A stretch of 64,000 nucleotides of DNA from NCBI RefSeq assembly GCF_013393905.1, contig NZ_CP040272.1, forward strand, positions 248,001 through 312,000, given 5' to 3'. Origin of the DNA: Nostoc sp. C052. Its GTDB lineage: Bacteria; Cyanobacteriota; Cyanobacteriia; Cyanobacteriales; Nostocaceae. A program made the position numbers and the translations under genes. Below the pieces are notes generated by a model, which was not told where the DNA came from, made no database searches, and saw only the letters and a program-made list of their open reading frames with translations. Of this stretch, positions 8,183 through 17,208 are shown in pieces; the stretch's first letter is position 1; each line of letters starts with the position of its first letter.

Positions 8183-9712
8183 ATGCTTGCTAGAGTCTGG
8201 AGTGCATCAATTGTGGGCATCGATGCCGTCAAAGTAGGCGTAGAAGTCGATGTGTCAGGCGGATTACCGGGAATTGTTGTCTTGGGACTACCAGATTCAG
8301 CAATTCAAGAATCGAGAGAAAGAGTCAAAGCAACTTTGAAAAATACCGGCTTTGCCTTTCCGATGCGAAAAATAGTCATTAATTTAACTCCGGCAGATTT
8401 ACGCAAAGAAGGCCCTTGTTTCGACTTACCCATTAGTGTCGGAATTTTAGCGGCTTCTGAGCAAGTTAGCGCTGATTTGTTGGGGGATTATCTATTTTTG
8501 GGTGAAGTCTCTCTAGATGGCAGTTTGCGTCCGGTGGCTGGTGTCTTACCCATCGCCGCCGCAGCCCAAAAGATGGGAATCGCAGGTTTAGTTCTCCCTG
8601 CTGATAATGCCCAAGAAGCGGTAGTGGTTGAAGGCTTGGCTGTTTATGGCTGCAAGCATTTGTCTGAGGTGGTGGATTTTTTAAATAATCCGGGGCGTTA
8701 CAAACCTGTGCAGATAGATAGTACAACACAGACAACAACAGTATCCTACCCTGGCACAGATTTGCATGATGTAAAAGGACAAGCTCATGGGCGTCGTGCT
8801 TTAGAAATTGCTGCGGCTGGTGGGCATAATCTAATTTTTGTCGGGCCGCCTGGTAGTGGTAAAACTATGCTAGCAAGACGCTTACCAGGAATTTTACCGC
8901 CGTTGAGTTTTGCCGAATCTTTGGAAGTGACTCGCATTCATTCGGTAGCTGGTTTATTGAAAAATCGTGGTTCATTAGTACGCGATCGCCCTTTTCGCAG
9001 TCCCCATCACTCTGCATCCGGGCCTTCTCTGGTGGGTGGTGGTAGCTTCCCTCGTCCTGGAGAAATCTCACTATCTCACAGAGGTGTACTTTTTTTGGAT
9101 GAGTTAACAGAATTTAAACGAGATGTGTTGGAATTTCTGCGTCAACCTCTAGAAGATGGCTACGTCACAATTTCCCGCACCAAATTATCGGTAATGTTTC
9201 CCGCGCAGTTTACTTTGGTGGCAAGTACTAATCCCTGTCCTTGCGGTTACTATGGCGATACCATCCAACAATGTACTTGTTCTCCCCGCCAACGCGAGCA
9301 ATATTGGGCAAAACTTTCTGGGCCGTTGATGGATCGAATTGATTTACAAGTTGCAGTGAATCGCTTGAAACCAGAAGAAATTACCCAACAACCAACAGGA
9401 GAAACATCAACATCAGTACGCGAACGGGTTCAACAAGCAAGCGATCGCGCCATTACCCGTTTCCAAGGAGAAGTAAATCTGCGTTGCAATGCCCATTTAC
9501 AAAGTCGCCATCTCCAAAAATGGTGCAAGTTAGATGATCCTAGCCGCAATTTATTAGAAGCAGCAATTAGAAAATTAGGCTTATCAGCCAGAGCAAGCGA
9601 TCGCATTCTCAAAGTAGCACGGACTATTGCAGATTTAGCAGGAGAAGATGAGCTAAAAACCAATCATGTAGCGGAAGCAATTCAGTATCGCACAATCGAT
9701 AGAATGCAATGA
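8183..9712 (+). CDS. comM: YifB/ComM-type Mg-chelatase-like AAA+ ATPase
   Basis: A 509-residue protein of full family length starting MLARVWSASIVGIDAVKVGV. It has the N-terminal Lon-like (ChlI) fold to about residue 190. The AAA+ core follows, with Walker A GPPGSGKTMLARRLPG and Walker B GVLFLDELTEF, and then a Mg-chelatase C-terminal domain. The CPCGYYGD and CTCSPRQ cysteines are typical. ComM homologues act as helicases in branch migration during natural transformation. The IS1 copy just upstream separates the start from its native promoter, so expression may depend on a promoter in the IS or on residual sequence. Confidence 0.92.
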   Translation: MLARVWSASIVGIDAVKVGVEVDVSGGLPGIVVLGLPDSAIQESRERVKATLKNTGFAFPMRKIVINLTPADLRKEGPCFDLPISVGILAASEQVSADLLGDYLFLGEVSLDGSLRPVAGVLPIAAAAQKMGIAGLVLPADNAQEAVVVEGLAVYGCKHLSEVVDFLNNPGRYKPVQIDSTTQTTTVSYPGTDLHDVKGQAHGRRALEIAAAGGHNLIFVGPPGSGKTMLARRLPGILPPLSFAESLEVTRIHSVAGLLKNRGSLVRDRPFRSPHHSASGPSLVGGGSFPRPGEISLSHRGVLFLDELTEFKRDVLEFLRQPLEDGYVTISRTKLSVMFPAQFTLVASTNPCPCGYYGDTIQQCTCSPRQREQYWAKLSGPLMDRIDLQVAVNRLKPEEITQQPTGETSTSVRERVQQASDRAITRFQGEVNLRCNAHLQSRHLQKWCKLDDPSRNLLEAAIRKLGLSARASDRILKVARTIADLAGEDELKTNHVAEAIQYRTIDRMQ

Positions 9713-9745
9713 AAGGTCGATTAGAAACTGCATCGACACAAACAA

Positions 9746-9785
9746 AACCCACCTTTCCTTGTGGAACGCTACGCAAACGTGGGTT
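9746..9785 (+). terminator. Hairpin after comM
   Basis: AACCCAC (9746) pairs with GTGGGTT (9779), 33 bases after the comM stop and followed by an A/T-rich run. The loop carries the repeat-like GGAACGCTACGC, so this may be a dispersed repeat used as a terminator. Confidence 0.45.
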
Positions 9786-9872
9786 AAAAACTCTTAATTT
9801 TTATTAGTCCACGGAGGTGGACTTCGTTTGTGTAGCCGCGACTTCTAGTCGCCAAGGCTTTTTAAACACCCT

Positions 9873-10514
9873 CTAGAACGCAGAAGAAATTAACTGACCA
9901 ATACGCTTGAGAATTTGCAAAACGGCATACAGTTCTTTCGCGGATGCAAACGGCGCAAAAACCCTTGACAAATCGTACTGTAGCGTATTTGTTTGCGTCA
10001 CTTTCACAAATAAAATATCGTCTCCATTCGTCAGCATCCCAAACACAGGTTTACTAGGGTTAGGGTTAGCCATCATATAAGCTAGGGCTTGCGGTAAAGC
10101 TGACCAAACTGAGAGTGTAGTTTTTTTTGACTCTAACACCATCACCCACAACTGATCTTGTAACATTAAAACATCAATCCTTCCGCGTAATATCTCCTCG
10201 CCATCATCTAGCACTAGTTCCACGGATGATTCAGCCTTAATTCTGAAAGGAGGATCGTAAAATCCAGAAAGTGCAAGTATTGGTGACACTAACAACAATA
10301 TGACTGTCCCTTCTAGTAAATCACCTCCCGCACGGTGATAAAGATACCTACGGCGCACGACATCTACAGAGGCTTTTTCCGCTTCTGTAATTTCAGACAA
10401 TCCCTCATACCACTCTGGGAAAAATTGCTCGTTTTCAACACGGATAAAACCAAATCGATTTTCTGCATCCTCAAGAGTGGTAATCGCTTCTGTAATTGCT
10501 GTCGTTTGTGTCAT
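9873..10514 (-). CDS. PD-(D/E)xK nuclease-like protein (HsdR-N type)
   Basis: A 213-residue protein of a type common in cyanobacteria, often labelled restriction endonuclease subunit R. The nuclease-like core is ILRGRIDVLMLQDQLWVMV followed by ESKK, which fits D-x(n)-ExK. There is no helicase, specificity or methylase subunit beside it, so a working type I system is unlikely. It may be a stand-alone nuclease or a paralogous remnant. Lengths and motifs look intact. The function is inferred from the motif only. Confidence 0.7.
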   Translation of the reverse strand: MTQTTAITEAITTLEDAENRFGFIRVENEQFFPEWYEGLSEITEAEKASVDVVRRRYLYHRAGGDLLEGTVILLLVSPILALSGFYDPPFRIKAESSVELVLDDGEEILRGRIDVLMLQDQLWVMVLESKKTTLSVWSALPQALAYMMANPNPSKPVFGMLTNGDDILFVKVTQTNTLQYDLSRVFAPFASAKELYAVLQILKRIGQLISSAF

Positions 10515-10573
10515 TGCTTTTAGATCAACACGATCGCATCTTTAATTATCGCCAATTGGCGATAAAGTTCTAA

Positions 10574-10700
10574 GGTAACTCCAAGAAATAAATTATCTTA
10601 TTTTGTGGGGTGGGCAACATGAGCGCCCAGTCCATAGGGCGGGCGAGACGCCCACCCCACAAGAGTTAATTGGATGGATATTTTTTATTTGGAAGTCCCT
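10574..10700. mobile_element. Palindromic repeat family A, copy 1
   Basis: Ends GGTAACTCCAAGAAATAAATTAT and ATTTTTTATTTGGAAGTCCC frame a GC-rich centre, GTGGGGTGGGC...GCCCACCCCAC. It is non-coding and can fold end to end. Related copies lie at 13977, 33741 and 57719 (the last reversed). Much of the nuclease-YihY spacer is this element. Confidence 0.8.
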
Positions 10701-10814
10701 AAAATCCTCCCCAAGGACGCTGCAAAAACACCCTTGGGAGGATGTGGCTATTGAGGAGATCAGTATCCAATATATCAGGGACTAAGCAACATCCCTTAGA
10801 AGGAGACTGATTTG

Positions 10815-11828
10815 ATGAATTTGCGAGCAATTTGGAAATTATTACAAGAGACATTCAAAGAATGGAGTGAGGATAAAGCCTCAAGGTTAGCGGCGGCGTT
10901 AGCTTATTACACGATTTTTTCGATTGCACCGTTGCTAATTATTGTAATTGCGATCGCAGGTGCAGTGTATGGAGAGGAAGCGGCCAGGGGTCAAATCGTC
11001 GGACAAATTCAAGGTTTAGTCGGCCCAGATGGCGCAAAGTTTCTCGAAACAGCGATTCAGAATGCTAACAAACCACAGACAGGAGCGATCGCATCTATTA
11101 TTAGCGTTCTAGTTTTGCTCTTAGGTGCTACTGGTTTATTTACTGAATTGCAAGATGCCATGAACACGATTTGGGAAGTGAAACCCAAACCTGGACGCGG
11201 CGTAACTAACATGATTCGCCTACGTTTTTTGTCCTTTGCAATGGTGATTGGGATTGGCTTTTTACTTTTAGTTTCTCTGGTAATTAGTACGGCGTTAGCA
11301 GCATTAGTAACATACTTTAGTAACTTGCTACCAGGTGTCGATTTTGTTTGGCAGATTCTCAATTTCATTCTCTCTTTTGCCATCACTACGTTCTTATTTG
11401 GACTAATTTTTAAAGTTCTCCCAGATGTCAAAATTGCTTGGAGTGACGTTTTAGTTGGAGCTATTCTCACCTCATTTTTGTTTTCTATCGGGAGATTTTT
11501 ATTAGGACAATATTTGGGGAATGGTAGTTTTGGTTCAGCTTATGGTGCTGCTGGTTCATTGGTCGTTATTTTAGCTTGGGTTAACTATGCCGCACAGATT
11601 CTTTTCTTTGGTGCAGAGTTTACCCAAGTTTATGCCAGAAGATACGGTAGCGGCATAACTCCAACTAAACATGCCATACCTCTGTCTGATAACACGAAAT
11701 ATGATGACACTCCAACCAGGCAAGTATCCACTAATAGAAAGACATCTTCCAATTTTATTAACCCCTTATTTCAGAATTTTAAAAAGCCTAAGCGCTTAAA
11801 ACAGAGAAGAAAAAATCAGCGATTTTAA
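10815..11828 (+). CDS. YihY/BrkB-family inner-membrane protein
   Basis: About 337 residues with a YihY/virulence-factor-BrkB domain. The N-terminal signature is EDKASRLAAALAYYTIFSIAPLL, followed by about six membrane helices and the conserved end VILAWVNYAAQILFFGAEFTQVYA. A basic tail of about 60 residues ends KQRRKNQRF. ATG 10815 follows AAGGAG at 10800-10805; the TTG just before it is a weaker choice. The family is probably a transporter or lipid-related protein, and the substrate is not known. It is not ribonuclease BN, despite old naming. Confidence 0.9.
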   Translation: MNLRAIWKLLQETFKEWSEDKASRLAAALAYYTIFSIAPLLIIVIAIAGAVYGEEAARGQIVGQIQGLVGPDGAKFLETAIQNANKPQTGAIASIISVLVLLLGATGLFTELQDAMNTIWEVKPKPGRGVTNMIRLRFLSFAMVIGIGFLLLVSLVISTALAALVTYFSNLLPGVDFVWQILNFILSFAITTFLFGLIFKVLPDVKIAWSDVLVGAILTSFLFSIGRFLLGQYLGNGSFGSAYGAAGSLVVILAWVNYAAQILFFGAEFTQVYARRYGSGITPTKHAIPLSDNTKYDDTPTRQVSTNRKTSSNFINPLFQNFKKPKRLKQRRKNQRF

Positions 11829-12040
11829 TCTCTGATTGCCTGAAAGTTATATTTGTAAATCTGGTAGATATTGAAGCATCTAATATCAAGTCAGGTTAAT
11901 ATTTGAATCTCTTCTCCATTAGTTGTGTGGAGTTATTGGGGTTTAATTAAATCATTAACCAGAGATGATATCACTTCTAATAAAAGTCAGCTTTATAAGA
12001 AAACACAAATAAATTTATCCTGGATTTTTTCCAGAATTAT

Positions 12041-12592
12041 ATGGAAAAATGGTTTTTCATCAATTGGCACGCAATTTTTGTTCCTAGCATCAGTGTCTTT
12101 GAGTTGGTTATCCGTGGTTCACTGGTCTACTTAGCGCTGTTCTCAGTGCTACGCCTACTTCCTAGCCGACAATTAGGAACGCTAGGAATTACTGATTTAC
12201 TCGTAGTTGTGTTATTTGCGGAAGCTGCTCAAAATGCAATGGCAAGTAATTACACATCGATTACTGAAGGTGCGATTCTAGTCGGAACAGTGATTTTTTG
12301 GAGTTACTTGCTGAACTGGTTAGGCTACAAACTTCCCCAGTTCCAACGTTTCTTGAATCCGCCACCGCTGCTACTGGTAAAAAATGGTCGGATGATTGAA
12401 CGTCATCTGCAACGAGAGTTAATTACAGATGATGAGTTGATGAGCAAGCTACGTCAGCAAGGTGTAGAATTTTTAGCTGATGTGAAGTTCGCGTATATAG
12501 AGGCTGATGGCAGGATTAGTATCATCATGTCGGATTCAAAAACTAGTTCTATCCCTGAGCAAAAAGTAGCGTTAAAAAGCGATCTACATTAA
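12041..12592 (+). CDS. DUF421 (YetF-like) membrane protein
   Basis: A 183-residue protein with three membrane helices in the first 100 residues (VIRGSLVYLALFSVLRLLPSRQLGTLG, then DLLVVVLFAEAAQNAM). A small cytoplasmic domain follows, with PPPLLLVKNGRMI and ELITDDELMSKLRQQG. This order is typical of DUF421/YetF proteins. The cellular role is not established. It is separated from yihY by 212 bases in which I see no other feature. Confidence 0.88.
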   Translation: MEKWFFINWHAIFVPSISVFELVIRGSLVYLALFSVLRLLPSRQLGTLGITDLLVVVLFAEAAQNAMASNYTSITEGAILVGTVIFWSYLLNWLGYKLPQFQRFLNPPPLLLVKNGRMIERHLQRELITDDELMSKLRQQGVEFLADVKFAYIEADGRISIIMSDSKTSSIPEQKVALKSDLH

Positions 12593-12632
12593 TTAAACTG
12601 TAAAATATGACGGTTGTATTCTGTGCCGAACT

Positions 12633-13928
12633 GTGATTGAGCGTTATACTTTGCCCGAAATGGCTAATCTGTGGAATGAAGCCTATAAACTAAAAACTTG
12701 GCTGCAAGTCGAAATTGCTGTTTGTGAGGCTCAAGCTGAACTTGGTTATATTCCATCTGAAGCTGTTGAAGAAATTAAAGCCAAAGCAGATTTTGACCCG
12801 AAGCGGGTGCTAGAAATTGAGGCTGTAGTCCGCCATGATGTCATTGCTTTCTTGACAAATGTCAATGAATATGTAGGCGATGCTGGACGCTATATTCACC
12901 TGGGTTTAACTAGTTCGGATGTTTTGGATACGGCTTTAGCACTGCAATTAGTTGCCAGCCTAGATATATTGTTGCAACGTCTAGAAGATTTGATTCAGGT
13001 AATTCGCCAAAAAGCACGGGAACATCGACATACAGTGATGGCTGGCCGATCGCATGGTATTCACGCTGAACCAATTACTTTTGGTTTTAAGCTAGCTGGT
13101 TGGTTAGCAGAGGTGCTGCGACATCAAGAACGCTTAATAATACTCCGGCAAACCATCGCTGTGGGTAAGATTTCTGGTGCGGTGGGAACTTATGCCAATA
13201 TTGAACCCCGTGTAGAAGCGATCGCTTGCCAAAAACTCGGACTCAAACCCGATACAGCCTCAACACAAGTTATTTCCCGCGATCGCCACGCCGACTACGT
13301 GCAACAATTAGCCTTGGTAGCAGCCACCATTGAACGCTTTGCTGTAGAAATTCGCAATCTCCAAAAAACAGACGTTCTAGAAGTTGAAGAATTTTTCGCC
13401 AAAGGTCAAAAAGGCTCTTCAGCAATGCCACACAAGCGCAACCCCATTCGTTCGGAACGATTAACTGGAATGGCACGACTCGTCAGAAGTCATGCAGGTG
13501 CAGCTTTAGAAAACGTTGCCCTCTGGCATGAGCGGGATATTTCCCATAGTTCTGTAGAACGGGTAATTTTGCCAGATGCTTGCACTTTGACTCACTTCAT
13601 GCTGTCAGAAATAACCGATTTAGTGAAAAACCTGTTGGTCTATCCTGAGAACATGAAACGGAATCTCAACTGTTACGGCGGCGTTGTGTTCAGCCAAAAA
13701 GTACTACTAGCTTTGATAGACAAGGGAAGCAACCGAGAAGATGCTTATGCGATCGTCCAAGAAAGCGCTCACGCCGCTTGGAACAAACCAGCAGGCAATT
13801 TTCAGGACTTGATTAGCAAAGACCCGCGTGTTACCCAAAAGTTGTCTCCAGAAGAATTAGAGGTTTGTTTTGACCCCCAGCAACATCTGCGGCATTTAGA
13901 AGAAGTTTACCAACGATTAGGAATTTAG
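12633..13928 (+). CDS. purB: Adenylosuccinate lyase
   Basis: A 431-residue fumarase-superfamily enzyme that splits SAICAR and adenylosuccinate in purine synthesis. It starts at GTG with MIERYTLPEMANLWNEAYK. Signatures are LTSSDVLDTA, the catalytic histidine region MAGRSHGIHAEP, and the flexible catalytic serine loop GSSAMPHKRNP. Length matches the shorter bacterial purB type. A 26-bp perfect palindrome lies 13 bases after the stop and probably ends transcription. Confidence 0.96.
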   Translation: MIERYTLPEMANLWNEAYKLKTWLQVEIAVCEAQAELGYIPSEAVEEIKAKADFDPKRVLEIEAVVRHDVIAFLTNVNEYVGDAGRYIHLGLTSSDVLDTALALQLVASLDILLQRLEDLIQVIRQKAREHRHTVMAGRSHGIHAEPITFGFKLAGWLAEVLRHQERLIILRQTIAVGKISGAVGTYANIEPRVEAIACQKLGLKPDTASTQVISRDRHADYVQQLALVAATIERFAVEIRNLQKTDVLEVEEFFAKGQKGSSAMPHKRNPIRSERLTGMARLVRSHAGAALENVALWHERDISHSSVERVILPDACTLTHFMLSEITDLVKNLLVYPENMKRNLNCYGGVVFSQKVLLALIDKGSNREDAYAIVQESAHAAWNKPAGNFQDLISKDPRVTQKLSPEELEVCFDPQQHLRHLEEVYQRLGI

Positions 13929-13941
13929 CATTAATTTACCT

Positions 13942-13967
13942 GTAGTAAGCGCTTAAGCGCTTACTAC
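13942..13967. terminator. 26-bp perfect palindrome after purB
   Basis: GTAGTAAGCGCTT followed directly by its exact complement AAGCGCTTACTAC. It could fold as a hairpin downstream of purB. It lacks a strong T-run. It may be a mobile palindrome serving as a terminator. Confidence 0.6.
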
Positions 13968-13976
13968 TAACCTTTT

Positions 13977-14073
13977 AGGGAACTCCAAGAAATAAATTAT
14001 CCAATATTGTGGGGTGGGCATCTTGCCCGCCCTATGGACTTGGCTCTCGTGTTGCCCACTCCACAGGAGTTAC
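13977..14073. mobile_element. Palindromic repeat family A, copy 2 (right end lost)
   Basis: It starts AGGGAACTCCAAGAAATAAA and continues into the GTGGGGTGGGCATCTTGCCC core. It stops at CCACAGGAGTTACAG without the expected GGAAGTCCC end, so the right terminus is deleted or diverged. Confidence 0.7.
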
Positions 14074-14138
14074 AGCAAATTGTAATCAAACGTGCCACAA
14101 ATAAAAGCAATACTGGGCTTTATTTTATGATTTATTTG

Positions 14139-14340
14139 CCTCGTTCCCAGTCGGAGACTGGGAATGCTTGTCTTTGAGGCTCCGCCTCTATTTTCTGGCG
14201 GCAGAGCCACTTTTGAGTTGCATTTCCAGCCGGAGGCTGAAAACTAGATTTGAAGAGGGTTTTAGCTTAAGTTGACACCAATGAGCAATGCTGTGCCCTT
14301 ACAACAGATGTGGTTCAAATACATGAAAACTGCTGTAAAT
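14139..14340. repeat. Long dispersed repeat family B, copy 1
   Basis: It contains stem-forming units GTTCCCAGTC/GACTGGGAA and TTTCCAGCCGGAGGCTG, then GCTTAAGTTGACACCAATGA and GTGGTTCAAATACATGAAAA. The same order is seen in reverse at 48321-48607, so this is one composite repeat of about 200-290 bp. The rest of the spacer to 14531 shows no gene. Confidence 0.75.
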
Positions 14341-14531
14341 TGGATATTTTTTGATTTGTCAGTTCCTTACCCCAAAAATACGCAGATATTATCAAACAAG
14401 ATATATAAAGATATCAGCAACATTTAGTATTGCATTGCTGAAGAGTGCCCCTCTAATGCTGGAATTATTGTTTACACTGGGTAGTATATACAACAAATAC
14501 TTACTTATTTATTAGTATTAAGAGTGCTTTG

Positions 14532-15071
14532 ATGATTGAAATCCTAGCCACACTTTCTGCCTCTGCGGCAGCAGGAATGAGAATAGGCATACCTCTGCTG
14601 ATTATTGGACTATTGCAAGGTAGTGACTTATGGTCACAAGTTCCAATTTTATCTCACATTTCTCCACCACTATTATTAGGTTGCCTCACCAGTTGGTCAT
14701 TAATTGAATTATTCGCCTCAAAAAAGCTCTGGGGGCAAAGATTTTTACAACTGGTTCAGTTATTCATGTCTCCCATTGTCGGCGCAATTATGGGGTTAGG
14801 AGTAGCTACCGCAACAGCAACGCCAAACTGGTTGATTGCCATCATTGGAGGTTTGTTAGCTTTGGTACTCCAGCTAGTCCAGGTTGGTTGGTTCTATCGG
14901 TTACGTGGCTTACCATTGTGGGCAGTCTTTCTTCAAGATACCTTGTGCATTGCCCTGGTACTATTTGCCTTTGATGCTCCCTGGCAAGGAGGATTAATTG
15001 CTTTAATACTGCTTTGGTTCGCAGTTCGTAGTGCAAAGCAGTGGTATGACTGGTATCGACAGAAAAGTTAG
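14532..15071 (+). CDS. DUF4126 membrane protein
   Basis: A 179-residue, very hydrophobic protein with about five membrane helices. The opening EILATLSASAAAGMRIGIPLL, with the glycine/alanine-rich first helix, is typical of DUF4126 proteins found in cyanobacteria. ATG 14532 is preceded by a TTG codon that could also start. Its end and the downstream hemH converge on a repeat hairpin. The function is not known. Confidence 0.82.
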   Translation: MIEILATLSASAAAGMRIGIPLLIIGLLQGSDLWSQVPILSHISPPLLLGCLTSWSLIELFASKKLWGQRFLQLVQLFMSPIVGAIMGLGVATATATPNWLIAIIGGLLALVLQLVQVGWFYRLRGLPLWAVFLQDTLCIALVLFAFDAPWQGGLIALILLWFAVRSAKQWYDWYRQKS

Positions 15072-15172
15072 GAGTTAAAAGTGAGAAGTTAGGAATGAAG
15101 ATAGAAGTTAAGAGTGAAAAGTTAGCGAGAAAAATTTAAAACTCCCAACTCTCAACTCCTAACTCCTAACTA
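15072..15172. repeat. Heptameric short tandem repeat in inverted halves
   Basis: Left half has GGAGTTA/GAAGTTA-type heptads. The right half is their complement (AACTCCCAACTCTCAACTCC and onward). Together they could form a long hairpin between the convergent DUF4126 gene and hemH, and so act as a bidirectional terminator. Similar paired arrays lie at 26731 and 29788. Confidence 0.75.
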
Positions 15173-15179
15173 ATTTCAT

Positions 15180-16346
15180 TTACTGCAAAATCCCAATCAT
15201 ATGCAAGAAGCCGTGACCGGTAATTAGCTCGATGATTAAGGCAATAAAACCTAGCATTGCAATCCGACCATTCCAGACTTCAGCGCTAGTCGTCAGTCCC
15301 CATTCCCAACGCTCTTGGGGGTACATCTTTACCATTTTTTTCATTTGGGCAGCTTGCGAAAGCTTGAAACTGGGGTTTCTTAGCGCATCAATTACTAATT
15401 GGGCTAGTGCATTAATAAATACTGGATGAGTATTGGGAGCCGGTACGCGGCGGAAGTTATGAATTCCTGCTTCTTCAGCTACTTCTCGATACTCAATATC
15501 AATTTCTTGTAGTGTCTCGATATGCTCTGAGACAAAACTGATTGGCACTACAACTAAATCTTTTACGCCTTGTGCGCCTAGTTCTTTGAGGGCATCTTCA
15601 GTATATGGTTGGAGCCATTCTACTGGGCCGACACGACTTTGGTAAGCTAAGGTGTGAGCATTGGGTCGATTGAGGGTCTGTATAATCAGGGCACTACATT
15701 CTTCAATTTCCTGCTGGTAAGGGTCGCCTGCTTCTTCAACGTAGCTTTTCGGAACGCCGTGAGCGCTGAAGAATATATGAACCTCATCCGGGTTAGGAAA
15801 CTGCTCAAGTTCTTGGGCTATGAGTTGCGCCATTGCTTGCAGATAGCCTGGTTCTTTGTACCAAGAAGGAATGACGGTGTAATCAATGGGTTGAAGTTTT
15901 GGATTTTCTTGCCAAATCTTTTCTAAAAGCCGGAAGCTGGAACCACTGGTACTGATAGAAAACTGGGGATATAGTGGTAATATTACTAGGTGTTCTACAT
16001 TATCTTGGGCAATCTGTGCGATCGCTTCTTCTGTATAGGGATGCCAATAACGCATTCCTACGTAAATATTGGCTTCTTGTCCCAAATAACCCAACTGTTC
16101 TTTTAAAGCTTCCCCTTGCGCTTCCGTAATCCGCCGCAGTGGAGAACCACCACCGATTTGCTTATAATTTGCTTGAGATGTTCTGGTTCGCCGTGTGGCA
16201 ATAAACCAGGCTAGGGGCTTTTGCAACCAGCGAAATGGTAGGCGAATAATTTCCGGATCGGAAAATAGGTTGTACAAAAACGGCCCCACATCCTCTAGCT
16301 TGTCGGGGCCACCGAGATTGAGTAATAAGACGCCTACACGACCCAT
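15180..16346 (-). CDS. hemH: Ferrochelatase with C-terminal CAB-like helix
   Basis: A 388-residue enzyme that inserts iron into protoporphyrin IX to make haem. The family signature HIFFSAHGVPKSYVEEAGDP is intact, with the catalytic histidine in SAHG. After the catalytic domain (about 1-325) a linker leads to a chlorophyll a/b-binding-type helix, SAEVWNGRIAMLGFIALI, with the ExxNGRxAM motif. This extension is typical of cyanobacterial ferrochelatase and anchors it to membrane and pigment. It is divergent from the methyltransferase gene, with 93 bases between. Confidence 0.97.
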   Translation of the reverse strand: MGRVGVLLLNLGGPDKLEDVGPFLYNLFSDPEIIRLPFRWLQKPLAWFIATRRTRTSQANYKQIGGGSPLRRITEAQGEALKEQLGYLGQEANIYVGMRYWHPYTEEAIAQIAQDNVEHLVILPLYPQFSISTSGSSFRLLEKIWQENPKLQPIDYTVIPSWYKEPGYLQAMAQLIAQELEQFPNPDEVHIFFSAHGVPKSYVEEAGDPYQQEIEECSALIIQTLNRPNAHTLAYQSRVGPVEWLQPYTEDALKELGAQGVKDLVVVPISFVSEHIETLQEIDIEYREVAEEAGIHNFRRVPAPNTHPVFINALAQLVIDALRNPSFKLSQAAQMKKMVKMYPQERWEWGLTTSAEVWNGRIAMLGFIALIIELITGHGFLHMIGILQ

Positions 16347-16439
16347 AGCAGTTACTTTCCCCCAATCTTTTCAGGTTTTTTACTAATGTTAACAATATAT
16401 CTTTATTAAATATAAAGCTTAATAGCAAGGAAATATGCA

Positions 16440-17063
16440 ATGGCAACAATTTTAAGAGATTGGAGTTACCGTTATCAGTGGTTGTATGATGGTATTTCGC
16501 GTTTAGCAGCCTTAAGTGTAGGTGGTGAAGCCCGTTTTCGGCAACTTGCTTTGCAAGGCTTAACAATTCACTCAGATACTCAGATTTTAGATTTGTGTTG
16601 CGGCAGTGGTCAAACGACGCAATTTTTGGCAAAAACTTCACAACATGTAACAGGATTAGATGCTTCACCCAAGTCTTTGCAACGGGCGCGGCAAAATGTA
16701 CCTGAAGCTTCTTATGTTGAAGCTTTTGCCCAAGAGATGCCATTTGCAGATAATCTATTTGATTTGGTGCATATCAGCGTTGCATTACATGAGATGCAGT
16801 CTCAGCAATTACAAAAAATTATTAATGAAGTTTATCGGGTGTTGAAGCCTGGAGGAGTATTTACGCTGGTGGATTTTCACGCCCCGACAAATCCGATATT
16901 TTGGCCTGGGATATCGATATTTTTGTTGTTGTTTGAGACGGAAACTGCTTGGGAATTGCTGAAAACTGATTTAGCTGAGTTGTTAACTAAGACTGGCTTT
17001 GAAGTGGGGAAGCTAACTTTATATGCTGGTGGTAGTTTGCAAGTGATACAAGCGAAGAAGTGA
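16440..17063 (+). CDS. SAM-dependent class I methyltransferase (UbiE-like)
   Basis: A 207-residue Rossmann methyltransferase. Motif I is ILDLCCGSGQTTQFL, the acidic ribose-binding residue is in VTGLDASPKSL, motif II is MPFADNLFDLVHIS, and motif III is VLKPGGVFTLVDFH. The order matches Methyltransf_11/UbiE relatives. The substrate is not evident; quinone or pigment biosynthesis would be a guess. It is complete and followed by a strong hairpin. Confidence 0.88.
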   Translation: MATILRDWSYRYQWLYDGISRLAALSVGGEARFRQLALQGLTIHSDTQILDLCCGSGQTTQFLAKTSQHVTGLDASPKSLQRARQNVPEASYVEAFAQEMPFADNLFDLVHISVALHEMQSQQLQKIINEVYRVLKPGGVFTLVDFHAPTNPIFWPGISIFLLLFETETAWELLKTDLAELLTKTGFEVGKLTLYAGGSLQVIQAKK

Positions 17064-17072
17064 AGAATATTG

Positions 17073-17112
17073 CTTTATTAATGGCAGGTAATATCCGCTG
17101 CTATTAATAAAG
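17073..17112 (+). terminator. Strong hairpin after methyltransferase gene
   Basis: CTTTATTAATGGCAG pairs with CTGCTATTAATAAAG with one mismatch across a 10-base loop, starting 9 bases after the stop codon. There is no clear T-run, but position and stem length fit a terminator. Confidence 0.7.
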
Positions 17113-17145
17113 TGTATATGGGACTCCTATTTCATATAAATAAGG

Positions 17146-17169
17146 AAACGAACCGCAAAGGACACAAAG
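17146..17169. repeat. Second copy of the ACGAACCGC repeat
   Basis: AAACGAACCGCAAAGGACAC followed by AAAG, close to the unit at 2512-2545. It lies in the spacer next to the decayed ABC transporter. Confidence 0.55.
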
Positions 17170-17208
17170 GGAAGAAAGAAGTAAGTAGGTGGGTGAGAAA
17201 ATTTATAA

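Noticed and set aside
9873..10514. A type I restriction system
   Set aside because: Only one short nuclease-like protein is present. There is no helicase, specificity or methylase gene nearby.
10603..10785. Small frame in the spacer before yihY
   Set aside because: It lies almost wholly within palindromic repeat family A.
11925..12134. Small frame overlapping the DUF421 gene start
   Set aside because: It is out of frame with a recognisable membrane protein and has no supporting motif.
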